A stretch of DNA of 64,000 nt from positions 60,888,230 to 60,952,229 of the forward strand of contig CM051516.1 in NCBI GenBank assembly GCA_028015205.1, read 5' to 3'. Numbering within the stretch: position 1 is the first letter of the stretch; the number at the start of each line of letters is the position of its first letter. Shown here piece after piece: positions 24,500 through 36,139 of the stretch. This DNA comes from Mytilisepta virgata (lineage: Eukaryota; Mollusca; Bivalvia; Mytilida; Mytilidae). The notes under the pieces are model-generated. The model made no database searches. It saw nothing but the letters and a program-made list of their open reading frames with translations, and was not told where the DNA came from. The position numbers and the translations under genes are program-made.

Positions 24500-24690
24500 A
24501 AATATCACTTCTTGTTTTGTTTAGTTTATTATACGTTTTTTCATTCTTTAATTTTTCCATATATCCTTGTGGCGTTTGTTTTGTGTTCCATTCTACTGAC
24601 TTTGTCTTTTCTTTGGACTTCGAATTTGTGAACTTTTCCCACTGTTTTGTCGCTTCAGTATTCTTTTGCGAATATTTATTAAATATATAT
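24500..24690 (+). repeat. Dispersed retroelement-like 3' module, copy 1
   Basis: Shares 'ttgttttgtttagtttatta', 'tatccttgtggcgtttgttt', 'tgtgttccattctactgact', 'ttggacttcgaatttgtg' and 'tttgtcgcttc' with copies at 27905-28110, 35850-36030 and 45510-45735. Confidence 0.6.
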
Positions 24691-25009
24691 AGATCATTTG
24701 AATTATTAAATCATCTCAGTACCACTTAAACAAGATTTTTTTTAAACAAATTTATTCCTCTCATATTAACTTCGGAAAATAATTGACATTGAATAGCCCT
24801 GGGAATACAGGGTTATGTCCTTATGGTTCTGAAACTGAATGATTGATTTGTTGTTTGCTAATTTAACATCCAGTCGCAAATATTTCATGCTTCTTCTGCC
24901 GAGGACGAGAACCAGTTCAAAAGTTTATCAAACAATTCAAATAGGGATTGGGTGGGCCCCATAGGGAACCAATTTTGACTGCCACTGTAATTAAAAGGAT
25001 GGATGGATG

Positions 25010-25265
25010 GGTAGGATCAGATAATTTAGCCTTCTGTAACGGCATTAGCCTACTCTTTTTCGAAAACTACAGAAGGATCGGTCTTTAGCGTGCAGGGAGT
25101 GTGGCATTTTCCAAACACCTTACCCACTATGCTCCAAGGTCAGGCTTTCCGTATTATGACCTGACAACCCCCCAACCAGAGGGTTTCCTCTATCTTCCAC
25201 CTGGGGACACGATAGGCAGCTCTGTGGGTTGTGCTTTTACAGGTGCCTAGCCGAAACTGATAGAA
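25010..25265. repeat. Dispersed repeat similar to 4680-4850
   Basis: 'gtaacggcattagcctactc', 'tacagaaggatcggtcttta' and a C/T-rich block 'ccccccaaccagagggtttcc' suggest a SINE-like element. Only partial relatives are in the window. Confidence 0.35.
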
Positions 25266-25846
25266 AAGGTAAATCAGATACAAAGTTGTTAATGTGAAAA
25301 TCATTAGTATGGGAAAAATTATGGTTTTAAATGCAGATTTGGTTTAGAAAAGTACTATGATGCTAAGGTACTGACAAACTTTGTTTTCTTTAAAATAATA
25401 GTAATACACAGTACAAAATGTGTAAGATTGCTTGTTAAACAGGAAGTAGATGTTGCACACAAATCAACTCTCATCTTACAACTCGTCATAGTTATATAAA
25501 TAAAAGAATCCCTGAGAAAACAGGTGAAGGAGTCTTAGGGTCGCCAGTGGGTCCAGGGCCAAGCTTTGTATGGGACATAGGCAAACAAAGATCCCCTAGC
25601 CGAACACGGATTTAAGGTACATGTATTTGAAAGTTATTTGATGGAGTTTCTTCGGAAATTGATGATCATTTTTGTTAAATTTTTACATCTGTTATGGAAA
25701 AAAGATAGGCGAGAAATTTGTTCCCTGAGAAATTCGAAAACCCCGTAGAATATTCCTATCAACCATGTAAGGGTATCAAATTTTCAGAAGCTCAGGGTGA
25801 AATCTGGAGCTTTAGTATGTATGTTATATGCTTCATACAAATTATG

Positions 25847-26123
25847 TTTGTTTGTTTAGTTGGGGTTTTACGCCGTTTTCAGCACATTTGGCTATTTCGC
25901 GGTGGCCAGTTTTTATTGTTGGAGTAAACCGGAGTACCCTGGAGAGAATCACCAACCTTCAGTAGGAAAATTGGCAATCCTTGTCAATTTAGATTGGAGT
26001 CGAACACACACCACCTCAGGTGAGATTTGAACTCACAACCTAATTGTTGACAGGCTTATTTTATAAGTGATCATTAGTAGTCATGATGAACTATCTAGAC
26101 CACTCGGCCACCGAGGCCCCTAT
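25847..26123 (-). mobile_element. Full-length tRNA-derived SINE
   Basis: Read on the minus strand, the head from 26123 carries GGGGCCTCGGTGGCCGAGTG with a box A (TGGCCGAGTGG), and GGTTGTGAGTTCAAATCTCA with a box B (GTTCAAATC), the pol III promoter parts of a tRNA gene. A conserved body follows (GGTTCTCTCC..., AATAAAAACTGGCC..., CAAATGTGCTGAAAACGGCG) and a short AAAC tail. Direct repeats AAATTATG flank it (25839-25846 and 26124-26131). It encodes no protein and would depend on a LINE partner. Confidence 0.85.
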
Positions 26124-26134
26124 AAATTATGAAT

Positions 26135-27440
26135 TAATTGTGAATATTGAGAACAAAATATTTAGGATGGACATACAAACAGATAAAAGCATGAACAGGG
26201 GTAAACCATTATACCGCCACTATTTCAAAGCAGAGCATAAAAGCCACATAATGGAATTCAAAAAGAAAAAGTGTTGATGTACTAGATATACCAGAAAAGT
26301 AGATTTCCAATATCAAGTCTGGCAGATAACAACCAGTCTCATTATACCATACTATACAATATGACAAATTGATTTTGCCCTTACGAAATTTCTCACAAAG
26401 ACGTTAACAGTAAGAGATTGATGTCAATGGAAAAAAAAAAAGAATGCAGTCCCATCACAAACGGACATTATTAAAGATGTAAATGGCAATTATCAAATAG
26501 ATTTTATTAGCATTGTTAAAATGGAGAGTCTCAAATAGCATTCAATTTTATTCTCTTGTAAACAAAGCAAAGGAAATACTTTTAATAACAGACTGCAAAT
26601 TGATTGTCAGGAAACTTGATATAGTTCTACACAAAACTAAAACATGGACTATTTTATTGATAACATTGTTTTCGTATACAGGGAACATACTAGATCTTTA
26701 ATTGATTCTGTGAAACTTTATCCCAACAACTCGTATCAAAATAAAGGCAACATTTATACAATGATATAACACCAAACATTAATATTACCAGATGTATTAT
26801 TATAACGTGCTTATTTTCTTTTTTTTCTTTTTCTTTTTCAAATGATGTTATTAATCAAAATCATATTTGTATTTTTTTATATATCCTAATTTAGCCTGAT
26901 TGTTAAAGCTCAGTACTGGGCATCGTGATTGGCTAAATAAAATATCTTGTATCCATAACAAACAAACTTAAATTCACTATAAAATGATTTCAGCCACATG
27001 TGAATATATCAAATGCCGACCTCAAAGAAAACACCTATAATGTCGGAAATATCAATACACCTACACACTAAATATTACAGCAACTGACACATGATTTAAT
27101 TACGAAACTACCCACACGGTACCCAAAACATTGATAAATTGTGCATAACAACATTTGTAATAAATATAAGGTCATATGTTAAGATTGCTAAAAACGATTG
27201 TAAACTGACAATTCATGTCTATCAAAAAATCGTCCATAGGCTGATGAAATTCCGGATCCTTGGTGAGGCACAAATTTTATCTAGGAAAACTTAACCTGAT
27301 CTCAAGAGCATGAAAAAGATGTCAAGATAACATGTCATATTTCAGATAGACATATACTTTTCTGCTTCTTTATATTGCTTATTAACCAATGCAGTTGCTA
27401 AAGGGACATAATCATGTCACCTTAGCCTGACCACAGAAAT
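26135..27440. other. AT-rich non-coding DNA
   Basis: Contains a pyrimidine run (26816-26840). No exon or repeat recognised. Confidence 0.45.
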
Positions 27441-27444
27441 ATGA

Positions 27445-27905
27445 CTAGAGGCTCCCAGGAGCCTGTATCGCTCACATGGATTCAATTTGCCAATCAACGA
27501 CCATAAAGGCAGCTGACTGGACATTTTTTTTATATTTGATAATGTACATGTAAATAACATTGCTGCCAAGATTTGTTTAAACTGAATCAAGTGTTACAGA
27601 AGAAGATTTTATGAAGTGAATTTTCCCATCCAATCTATGTTAGGCATTGGTGGCCATCTCAGTTGGCAGTCGTGGTCATAGGATGAATATCACTATCTGC
27701 CAAGTTTGTATTCTTTTTGCTCAGAAGTTTCAGTTAGCTAAGTATTGGTATTTCATGTTATCAGAGATAATTCTGAAGGAGGACCATCTAAGGACAGTCC
27801 AGGTGATCAGACACAACTCTGAAAGAGGAGCATCTAATGACCATTGCTACCAAGTCTGCTTCCAATTGGCCAAGTGGCTTCAGAAAAGAACATTTTTTAT
27901 ACACT
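27445..27905 (+). repeat. Main hairpin-ended family, 5' part
   Basis: Starts GACTAGAGGCTCCCAGGAGC with the perfect GGCTCC/GGAGCC stem, then CTGTATCGCTCACATGG. Internal units contain 'ctatgttaggcattggtggccatct' and 'gaggaccatctaaggac'. The 3' end is replaced by the retroelement-like module at 27905. Confidence 0.75.
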
Positions 27906-28110
27906 ACCAGTTTTTATGGGATTTCACATTGCTAGTGCTTTAGTATCTGAGCTGTCTTGTTCTAGTTTTGTTTAGTTAATTATATGTTTTTTATTCTTTA
28001 AGTTATACATGTATCCTTGTCCCATTTGTTTATTGTGTTCCATTCTCTTTTCCTTGGACTTGGAATTTGTGGACTTTTCCCAAGTTTCGTCGCTTCGATA
28101 ATCTTTTGAT
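27905..28110 (+). repeat. Dispersed retroelement-like 3' module, copy 2
   Basis: 'ccagtttttatgggatttca', 'attgctagtgctttagtatc', 'tgagctgtcttgttctagtt', 'tccttgtcccatttg', 'ggacttggaatttgtggac', as in copies 1, 3 and 4. Confidence 0.65.
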
Positions 28111-28250
28111 GATATTTTATACAATGTTAGCCACATTACCATATTACATTCTAGAACAGAAGTAGTACAACAAAAATGCTGATATTTTATACAATATTAG
28201 CCACATTACCATATTACATTCTAGAACAGAAGCAGTACAACAGAAATAAA
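28111..28250. repeat. 70-bp tandem duplication
   Basis: Two copies at 28111 and 28181 starting GATATTTTATACAAT(G/A)TTAG, differing at only a few positions. Confidence 0.9.
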
Positions 28251-28254
28251 ACTA

Positions 28255-31040
28255 TCATGTGCATTATCGATGTTTTAACAATCATTTTTTCAGGCAATTT
28301 AATCATTACTCAAAATGTCAGTTCCATTCTGTATTAGAGCCACTTTACACATATAAAACAATTCTCAGAAAAATAACTACATTTTGGATTCAAATCTAAT
28401 TTCCAACAGAAATTCAATTTGTTTGAAAGTGACAAATACTTTACTACTCCTATTTGGCTGAAATGATCAAGGATTAAATGACTTAATTTAGCATGTTTCT
28501 GGAAACTAATAAGGTCCCAAGACATTCTAATCAAATAAAAACCTTGGCTTATTTTATTTTGCCTTAGATGCACATTCAAATTTTAATCTTTGATTCATAC
28601 GATATGACTCATAAGCTTGGCAGCAGTAAATAATAAAATGTCATATGTTTCAAACTATTAAATTTCATTGATGTAACTGGAATAAACATCTGCCCTCAGG
28701 GGGTGATAATCTAATGTTTATAAAAATTGACAAATACAGGAATTCTACATATTTGTTCTATTTAAAAACTAGATGATTTGGTTACTAGTTTGTGCAGAAC
28801 GGTGGGTGGATGGGCAAGCAAGCTATGAAGGACAATAGGAGATATTTTGGCAACACAGGTGGTAAAAAACACTAAGCTGAAAGCAATTCAGAATCCTCCG
28901 AATTTTATAATTGACTTATAAAATTAAGATTAAAAATTGTAATGCCAATACATTAAAAATCTACATGATCTTTATAAATAAAACTCCAAATTTACATTTC
29001 TTGTGTTATCTATATCTGTATTTTATCAGGACAAAGTTGTGTCACTTGGTTGGATGATAACTTTAGAATTACATTTTTCCTAGGACTATATAACACTGTA
29101 CAGTGTGGCTTCTGATTGGTTACTTTCATTGATCATGTGAGTGATGATACTTCCAAAATATCCCCTATATGGTTTGCAGTCACTATGACAACTTCTTGTT
29201 ACAGAATAGTTAACATTCCATAGGATAAATGAAAAGCCAGATTTACTCTTTTTAATATTGTTTGTATTTTTCCACAAAAATACTTCCAGTAGTTTTCAAA
29301 TTTGTTTTCCAGAAACTAGATTAAAAAATTCATTACAAGAATGAGTTATTGTACCAATTAATTTTGGATACAGAAAGAACTACTCGAGCCATGCCAGGAT
29401 CATTCATCTTCATATAAATCTGGCCAACCTAAGCAAAATGAAAATACTCAGCACCACCATACAATCAAGAGAAGTTCCAACTAAAAGTTAGTTTTGGAGA
29501 ATACTTTTCAGAATTTTGACCAGAAAAGAGAAGTCCAATGAGAGATACTCCTTAAGATTGGCTGACTAAAAGGACCTAATTGGACTACTAATGTAATGAC
29601 AATTAGCCTAAATTTGTTTATGACTGGTCAAAATATTTTTTTAAAACCTTCCCATCATCGTTCAGTTTGTTCACTTTATCCCACTTGATACTCGAGAAGA
29701 TTTTTCAAAATATCACCAATCAGGAACAAGTATTTGTCAATACCAATTGTAAATTGTCTAACCTAGATATGAAATTAAAGATATTTCGTAGAAAGCCTTC
29801 TATTAATGCTTCACTCCAAGTTTCAGAACAAATGGCTGAGTCGTTTCAAGAGAATATTATTGAAGGATGTAATCTCTGGGTAACTGCCTGATGACCCTCA
29901 CTCTATAAATATTTCTTATGGCAAGTGGTTCCACTTACACAGATTTTTATCCCATCAGCCAAATATGACTTTCAATAGAGAGATGGTTCTAGTAGGGTAC
30001 TTAATGTCTACTACAAGAAAGAGAGTACAGACAGCTATAAATTGTCTTTCATGGCAGGTGAGCTTAATAAATTATCCCTGTAAAAATGTTAACTAAACCC
30101 TTGTCTATGCTTTATGTAGACATTTTAAATAACAATATAAAATATTTATTTCAATGAACAAAACAATGTATTGTATTCTAGACATTTATTCTTACTTACT
30201 AATAATAAAGAATCTAACAACACAGCATGTGTACATGCTAAAGGACTGATTTGGCCATTTAACAAATATAAATTTACCAATTATGGCATAAATTCATTGG
30301 GCAATTGAACCTCATCTAATTTTGTAAAGGCGAATGCCTATAACACTAATAGATAATCAATACTGAAATTTCTAAACTTCGTCTTAAAATACAAAGATTG
30401 CTGGCAGTAAAATGTCTTCGATCAATACAAAAATTCACTAAGATCCCCAAAATATAATGATCTACAACTGCTGTCGGCTTCGAACACACTCATTGTGACC
30501 TAATCAATATATGCAAGGGGGAGTAATCAAATTATCTTCGATAACTAATCACGCTTTACACCACGTACTCGTTCGGTCAGAATCAATCTTTCCTTATTTT
30601 ATGAGTTTTGATTAAAATGTTAGATTTATGTTTTCTTACGTTATTACGACTTTGATGGATGGTATGTGATTGACTTTTACTTGTTAGTTTCCTTTCCCTT
30701 CATCCTCTTAGGAATATCAATTATAGATGGAAAATTCTTTTCCTTTCCATACAGCATGAACTGATGTATATAGTAAGCAGTATTGGAATTATCAATGATA
30801 AAAGAGCCATAACATAGCTTCAGGATATTCACTGCAGGGTCAATGCCTTAAACTTTTTCAGATTTTTAAAATCCTCAGCCACACTTTTAAGAAATAGTGA
30901 TTACTGCTTGATAACCTCTGCTAGAATCAATCTCTTGAAAAATCTAAAGCAAGCTAAATTTCTGACTTATTTTTTATTCACTTATCTCTCAAAAATAAGT
31001 CTAATGACCTATAATTATATTCTGTTTAAATTTCATTCCT
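28255..31040. other. Non-coding DNA with a decayed repeat near 29790-29870
   Basis: No exon recognised. 'cactccaagtttcagaacaa', 'atggctgagtcgtttcaaga' and 'atattattgaaggatg' around 29810-29870 look like a decayed internal unit of the main hairpin-ended family. Confidence 0.4.
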
Positions 31041-31067
31041 GTAAACAACAAAATGGATGACAGAAAA

Positions 31068-31446
31068 GGTCAACAATGACATACCAATCAATCAATGCCA
31101 CTGAACAAACAACAATGACATACCAATCAATCAATGCCACTGAACAAACAACAATGACATACCAATCAATCAATGCCACTGAACAGACAACAATGACATA
31201 CCAATCAATCAATGCCACTGAACAAACAACGACATACCAATCAATCAATGCCACCGAACAGACAACAGTGACATACCAATCAATCAATGCCACTGAACAG
31301 ACAACAATGACATACCAATCAATCAATGCCACTGAACAGACAACAACAATATACCAATCAATCAATCCCACCAAATAGACAACGACGACATACCAATCAA
31401 TCAATGCCACCAAACAAACAACAATGACATACCAATCAATCAATGC
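31068..31446. repeat. 39-bp tandem array, about 9.5 copies
   Basis: The unit ATGACATACCAATCAATCAA plus TGCCACTGAACAAACAACA repeats with minor variants; one unit lacks 3 bp. Because 39 and 36 are multiples of three, both strands stay open (+ MTYQSINATEQTT; - a hydrophobic IDWYVIVVCSVAL repeat). I regard these frames as by-products. The last unit runs straight into a hairpin-family copy (TGCCTGTATCGCTCACCTGG). Confidence 0.9.
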
Positions 31447-33113
31447 CTGTATCGCTCACCTGGCATGAAAGCCATTTTTATTAATGTACCTCGAAAAAAA
31501 GGTCACTTCTCCCTATCCATATGAAGTGTGGTAAGCCTTGTAGGAACCAAATTTTTCTTCATCAAGATCCTTCTACTTACAGGTCAGAATATTCTAAATT
31601 TGGTGGTTCTCCATTAGATTTTTGCTTGTATTTCCCATAGGGTCTTATGTTAACCTAAGTCCTTTGCTGAAGGCCATTTTGAATTAGGGATCATCAGCAC
31701 CAGAGTAACAACACTTGGTGAGCACATTAAGAGGAACATTCAGACTATGTTTGGTTTCAAGCAATTCTGTGGTTCTGTAGATTTTTGTTATATGTCATAG
31801 ACACTTTCTGTCAAGTTTGGCTCTATTTGACCAAGCAGTTTGAGAGAAAACAATTTTTTTAAATCAACCAATCAGAAACAAGAATTGCCCATGGCGGTCA
31901 TGTTTGTCGCCTGATCTGGACAAAATGAGGAAACTTTGTAAAAAAAAAGATGCCTTTCCATCGAGTCTCGTTCCCTTTGACCAAGCGGTTTCAAAGAAGA
32001 ATATTATCAACTGCCCATGACGGCCATGTTTGTTGGCTGATCAGGATGAAATGAGGAAATTTTGTATAGAACCTCCCAATTAGATGCTTTCTGTCAAGTT
32101 TTGTTCCATTTGGCAAAGCAACTTCAGAAAAGTTCTTTTATATCAGCCAATCAGAAACAAGAATTGCTCATGCCGATCAAAACAAAATGAGGAAACTTTA
32201 TAAAGGACCTCCCATATATGCTTCCTCTGAGGTTTCATTCCATTTGGGCAAGCGATTTCACATGAGAAGATTCTTTTCTATAAACAAATCAGAAATGAGA
32301 ACTGCCAATGGTGACTATACATGTATTCCGATTGAGATGAAATAAAGAAATTTTGTAAAGAACCTCCAGTAGATGCTTCCTGTCAAGTTTCGTTCCATTT
32401 GGCCAAGCAGTTCCAGACAAAAAAAATTTTTTTTGATCAACCAATGAGAAACAAGAATTGCCTATGGTGGCCATAATTTTTTACCAATCGGGACGAAATG
32501 AGGAAACTTTGTAAAAAAACCTCCCATAGATGCGTCCTGTCAAGTTTCATTCCATTTGGCTAAGCAGTTCCAGAGAAAAAAAAATTTTTTAATCAACCAA
32601 TGATAAACAAGAATTTCTATGGTTGCCATGTTTTTTTACCAATTGAGACAAAATGAGGAAACTATGTAAAGAACCTCCCATAGATGCCTTCTGTCAAGTT
32701 TCGTTCCATTTGGCCAAGCGATTTCAGAGGAGATTTTTTTATATCAACCGATCAGAAACAAGAACTGCCCATGGCGGCCATTTTTGTAGTCCGATCAGAA
32801 TGAAATGAGAAACTTTATAAAGGACCTCCCATATATGCTTCCTATCAACTTTTGTTCCATTTGGCCTATTAGTTTCAGAGAAGAAGATTTTTGAAAACTC
32901 AGCCAATCAGAAACAACAATTACCCATGCAGCCATGTTTGTTATCTGATTGGGACTAAATGAGCTTACATAGATGCTTCCTGCCAAATTTAATTCAATTT
33001 GGCCCATTGGTTTCAGAGGAGAAGATTAAAATGTGAAAAGTTAACAGACGACGGATGGACGACAGATGCCAAGTAACAACAAAAGCTCACATGGCCTTTT
33101 CCCAAGTGAGCTA
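31441..33113 (+). repeat. Main hairpin-ended family, long copy with about eight 150-bp units
   Basis: Starts GCCTGTATCGCTCACCTGGC. Units repeat 'gaggaaactttgtaaagaac', 'ctcccatagatgcttcctgt', 'tttcgttccatttggccaag', 'aatcagaaacaagaattgcc' and 'catggcggccatgttt'. It closes with GACGACGGATGGACGACAG, 'atgccaagtaacaac', AGCTCACATGGCCTTTTCCCAAGTGAGCTAAAAA, a weakened terminal hairpin. Confidence 0.85.
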
Positions 33114-33160
33114 AAAATGCTTTCTTGATTTATGTTTAATTGTGGCACATTTCAAACAAT

Positions 33161-33759
33161 TTAACCCTTCCGCCGACGAGTCCCGGTATACCGGGATTCC
33201 CGTGTCAACTTGCTGAAGACAAGTCCCAGTTTACCGGAATTGTCACATAGGTTCTATAATGCCTGCTCTTGGAGCAAACATCAAGAGTTATCTTTCTTAT
33301 ATTTGATACCCGGATAAAGTTAAAACAATGGCAGATATTTTACAAAAAAACTCGTGAAAAAAGACCAAAATTTGATGATTTTTGGGGATTTTAAATTTTT
33401 TGGAAAATTTTTTGGCAAGATTGGATGCCAGGAAAGTATGTATTTCGTAACAAACGTGCCAAATTTGTCAAAAATTTATTAATACAGACATCGATGATTG
33501 GAACTTTATTTCTTGAAATAATTTTTATGATTTTAACGATATTTGAAGAATTTCAACTTATGCAACCGTGGAAATCCCTGTTTGCTGTCGAATCTTCACA
33601 TTTTCATTCAAAAACTAAAAAGTTCGCGAAGAGAACATATCTTATTAACATTTTTATTCAAATAAAGCCCAAAATTTAATGCTCTAAAGTATTAACACAG
33701 AAGCAGCCTCCATCGTGCAAGGGTTACTTCCGGTGGGGACTCATCAGTGAAAGGGTTAA
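33161..33759 (+). mobile_element. Non-autonomous piggyBac-like element
   Basis: TTAA flanks both sides (33161-33164 and 33756-33759). The termini are inverted repeats: CCCTTCCGCCGACGAGTCCC on the left and GGGGACTCATCAGTGAAAGG plus G on the right (about 19 of 25 positions match). A subterminal direct repeat (TCCCGGTATACCGG / TCCCAGTTTACCGG) lies in the left end. TTAA target plus CCCTT termini are typical of piggyBac. The 591-bp body has an 84-codon frame without transposase motifs, so it is a MITE-like derivative. Confidence 0.75.
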
Positions 33760-33765
33760 GCTTTA

Positions 33766-33768
33766 CAG

Positions 33769-33801
<33 letters not shown>

Positions 33802-33804
33802 ATA
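33766..33804. repeat. (TA)n microsatellite
   Basis: An alternating TA run interrupted once by TTT, immediately right of the piggyBac-like element. Confidence 0.9.
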
Positions 33805-33809
33805 AGAAC

Positions 33810-35530
33810 TGGATTTGATTATTTATCTGGATATCAATGATTCACAGAAATGTGTTTTTGTAATATTTAGTAACAGCACATTTTAAAATATTAATTTTGT
33901 CATATATTAGAATATCTGGTTTGGCATCATCCATGAAGAAATGGGAAATTGGTATCCAACAAAATATAATAAATCCATAGTACTTAAAAACTGAGCAATT
34001 CCAGTATGAACTATAAAACTGGAATTTATTGAAAACCAGTCCAGTATGGAAAATATCCCGATTTGACCTAAAATATCATATTTTGATTGGATAAATCTTT
34101 TAGAGCAATTTCTTTTAAGCTCTAAGGTCACTTTGAGTTATTACGTGAATTAAAATCATGATAAATTCGTTAACTAATTCTCCTAACACAGGGATTTATT
34201 TGGTGAATAAAATTTTTTGCTTCATACGATATGAATTCTACTCTCGATAAAACCCCATATTGGACAATAATACAATGTGTATCTAATATTATTGTATACA
34301 GACAACTATATCTAGTCACCACAAGCTATTAAAGGAGTCTTAAGATAACTATATCTAGTAACCCCAGACTATTTATTATAGGAGTCTTTATCTATTACCA
34401 CTCTCTATGTTCACAACAGACTCCGACATTACAATAACGATACAATATTTATCCAAGTGATAACGGCTATACAATACATAGACACTGCAATCATGTTAGG
34501 GTGTGCCATTCAATGTCTCATCTGAAAGTAATTTTATTACATCTGTTACAAGATTTTTTAAATTTTTTTTTTGCAAGTTCTGGCTATATCATGGATGGCA
34601 AATTTTTACTAGTCAAAGAATTTCTGCAGGAAAATTTCATGGCAATTTTTTTCAAATTAGGATGTGATTTAAACATACCTTGCTAGTAGCAGTTTGAACA
34701 TCAGTGTGACTGGCTAGGGCATACAAGCTTACCTAGACCAATTGCTCAGTGAGTTACTTAGAAAAATATGACTTATTATTAGTCATAAGACTGATTAAAC
34801 CCATAGGATAAAAAAATTTATTCAAGAGTAAAATTTGATTATTTTTGCAAATTTGCTTCAAAGAAGCAGAGTATTTTAATGATTTATTTATTAAAACTAT
34901 AAATAATAAACATTGTTTTTGTAGACAAAAGTACAATTTAGATAGATATAAACCATTATTTGTCAAAATTTAGTTTAAAAAGCAAATCAGTTTCAAATGT
35001 GAAGATTTAAAGTGATTTTGTTGCTGCTTTTCCTATTACACTTACTCCAAACAACTCATAAGTCAATCAGCATGGTCAGCTATACAATTTAAAAGTAAAC
35101 ATATCCTAAGAACCCACTACTCAAAGCTTTGTTCAAATAAGCCCTGCCATAGAATTTTAATGTTTACGAAGATTATAGGTAGGATTTATTAAATCATGTT
35201 CCATGAACCTTCCTTCCTGCAGAGCAGCTCGACTGAGCTAAAAAAAAAAAAAAAAACCGATCCAACACAGTATGAGAAGGTATTTCTTATACAACTGTCC
35301 TTTTCCTTAACTGACCAATATTTTATTCTTATCCTATTAGCACTTACTTTCAGAAGAGACAATATAAAGAAGGGGCCAATATAAAGGGTTACTCACTGGT
35401 GGTTGTTGAACCAAGATCTGTACAAGTAATAAGATGATGATTATCAGTCTCGATATCACTCATTATAATTACGTAGTTAGGTGTGTATCATGGAATACAG
35501 TAGAACTATGGTTGTTTAAATAAATACACA
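33810..35530. other. AT-rich non-coding DNA with a small duplication
   Basis: A roughly 53-bp imperfect duplication lies at 34297-34392 ('aactatatctagt(c/a)acc'). A poly(A) run lies at 35239-35256. No exon recognised. Confidence 0.45.
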
Positions 35531-35540
35531 GTTCTAGATT

Positions 35541-35903
35541 TTGGGTCATTCTACTAAAAGTTCAAAAGAAAAGCACATCAAGAACATTATAATGTTTTTA
35601 AAACATCCAAGTTTAAGAACAAAATGCGGACATTTTCATTTAAATATGCTGCCTGTAATAATAAATGGATTGTCCTTCAAAGTTAATTTACACCAATATG
35701 AGTTTATCTTATTTATCAGGGATAAGTTGATGTCATCACTTAAGAAATTTTACGGTCGTCATCAAGATGATGTTGGACCTGTTCCCACTGTCGTAACATT
35801 TCTTGTGCCTCCACCGATTTGTGACTTCCACTGGATTGATTTTGTTGAACTTCACGACAGGTGCCAAATACGGAGCACCTGGGTTTACTCCTGGTTTTTA
35901 TAG
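35541..35903 (+). pseudogene. Possible retroelement 3' ORF remnant
   Basis: An open frame of 120 codons includes SSLKKFYGRHQDDV, a wording reminiscent of the C-terminal end of reverse-transcriptase ORFs, and leads directly into a dispersed 3' module (CACCTGGGTTTACTCCTGG...) seen elsewhere in the window. No catalytic motif is visible. It may be only a chance frame in a repeat. Confidence 0.2.
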
Positions 35904-36030
35904 GAGTTTGTGTTGTTCATTGTTTTTTAGTTTTCAGTGTTTATATGTTGTGCTTGTGGTTGTTCATTTGTCTACCCGGGTTTGTCAGTCCAATGGATTA
36001 TGTTTTTTTATTTGATCCTAAGGTATATTT
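35850..36030 (+). repeat. Dispersed retroelement-like 3' module, copy 3
   Basis: 'cacgacaggtgccaaatacg', 'gagcacctgggtttactcct', 'ggtttttataggagtttgtg', 'ttgttcattgttttttagtt'. It follows the open frame at 35541, suggesting the 3' end of a decayed retroelement. Confidence 0.5.
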
Positions 36031-36139
36031 GTCCTCTTTATTGTTTCAATTCAGCTCTATACACCAGATCAAAAAACATAGCACAAAGTGCTTTCGTCCA
36101 GCACTGATGCTAACATCCCACTGTAACAGGTATTAATAT

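Noticed and set aside
26019..26110. A tRNA gene on the minus strand
   Set aside because: Box A and box B are present but the cloverleaf does not close and the sequence continues into a dispersed body with target duplications, so it is a SINE head.
31033..31443. Overlapping 100- and 136-codon frames on both strands
   Set aside because: They are created by the 39-bp tandem array; period divisible by three keeps all copies open on both strands.
31068..31446. CRISPR-like array
   Set aside because: No spacers: repeat units are contiguous, and the genome is eukaryotic.
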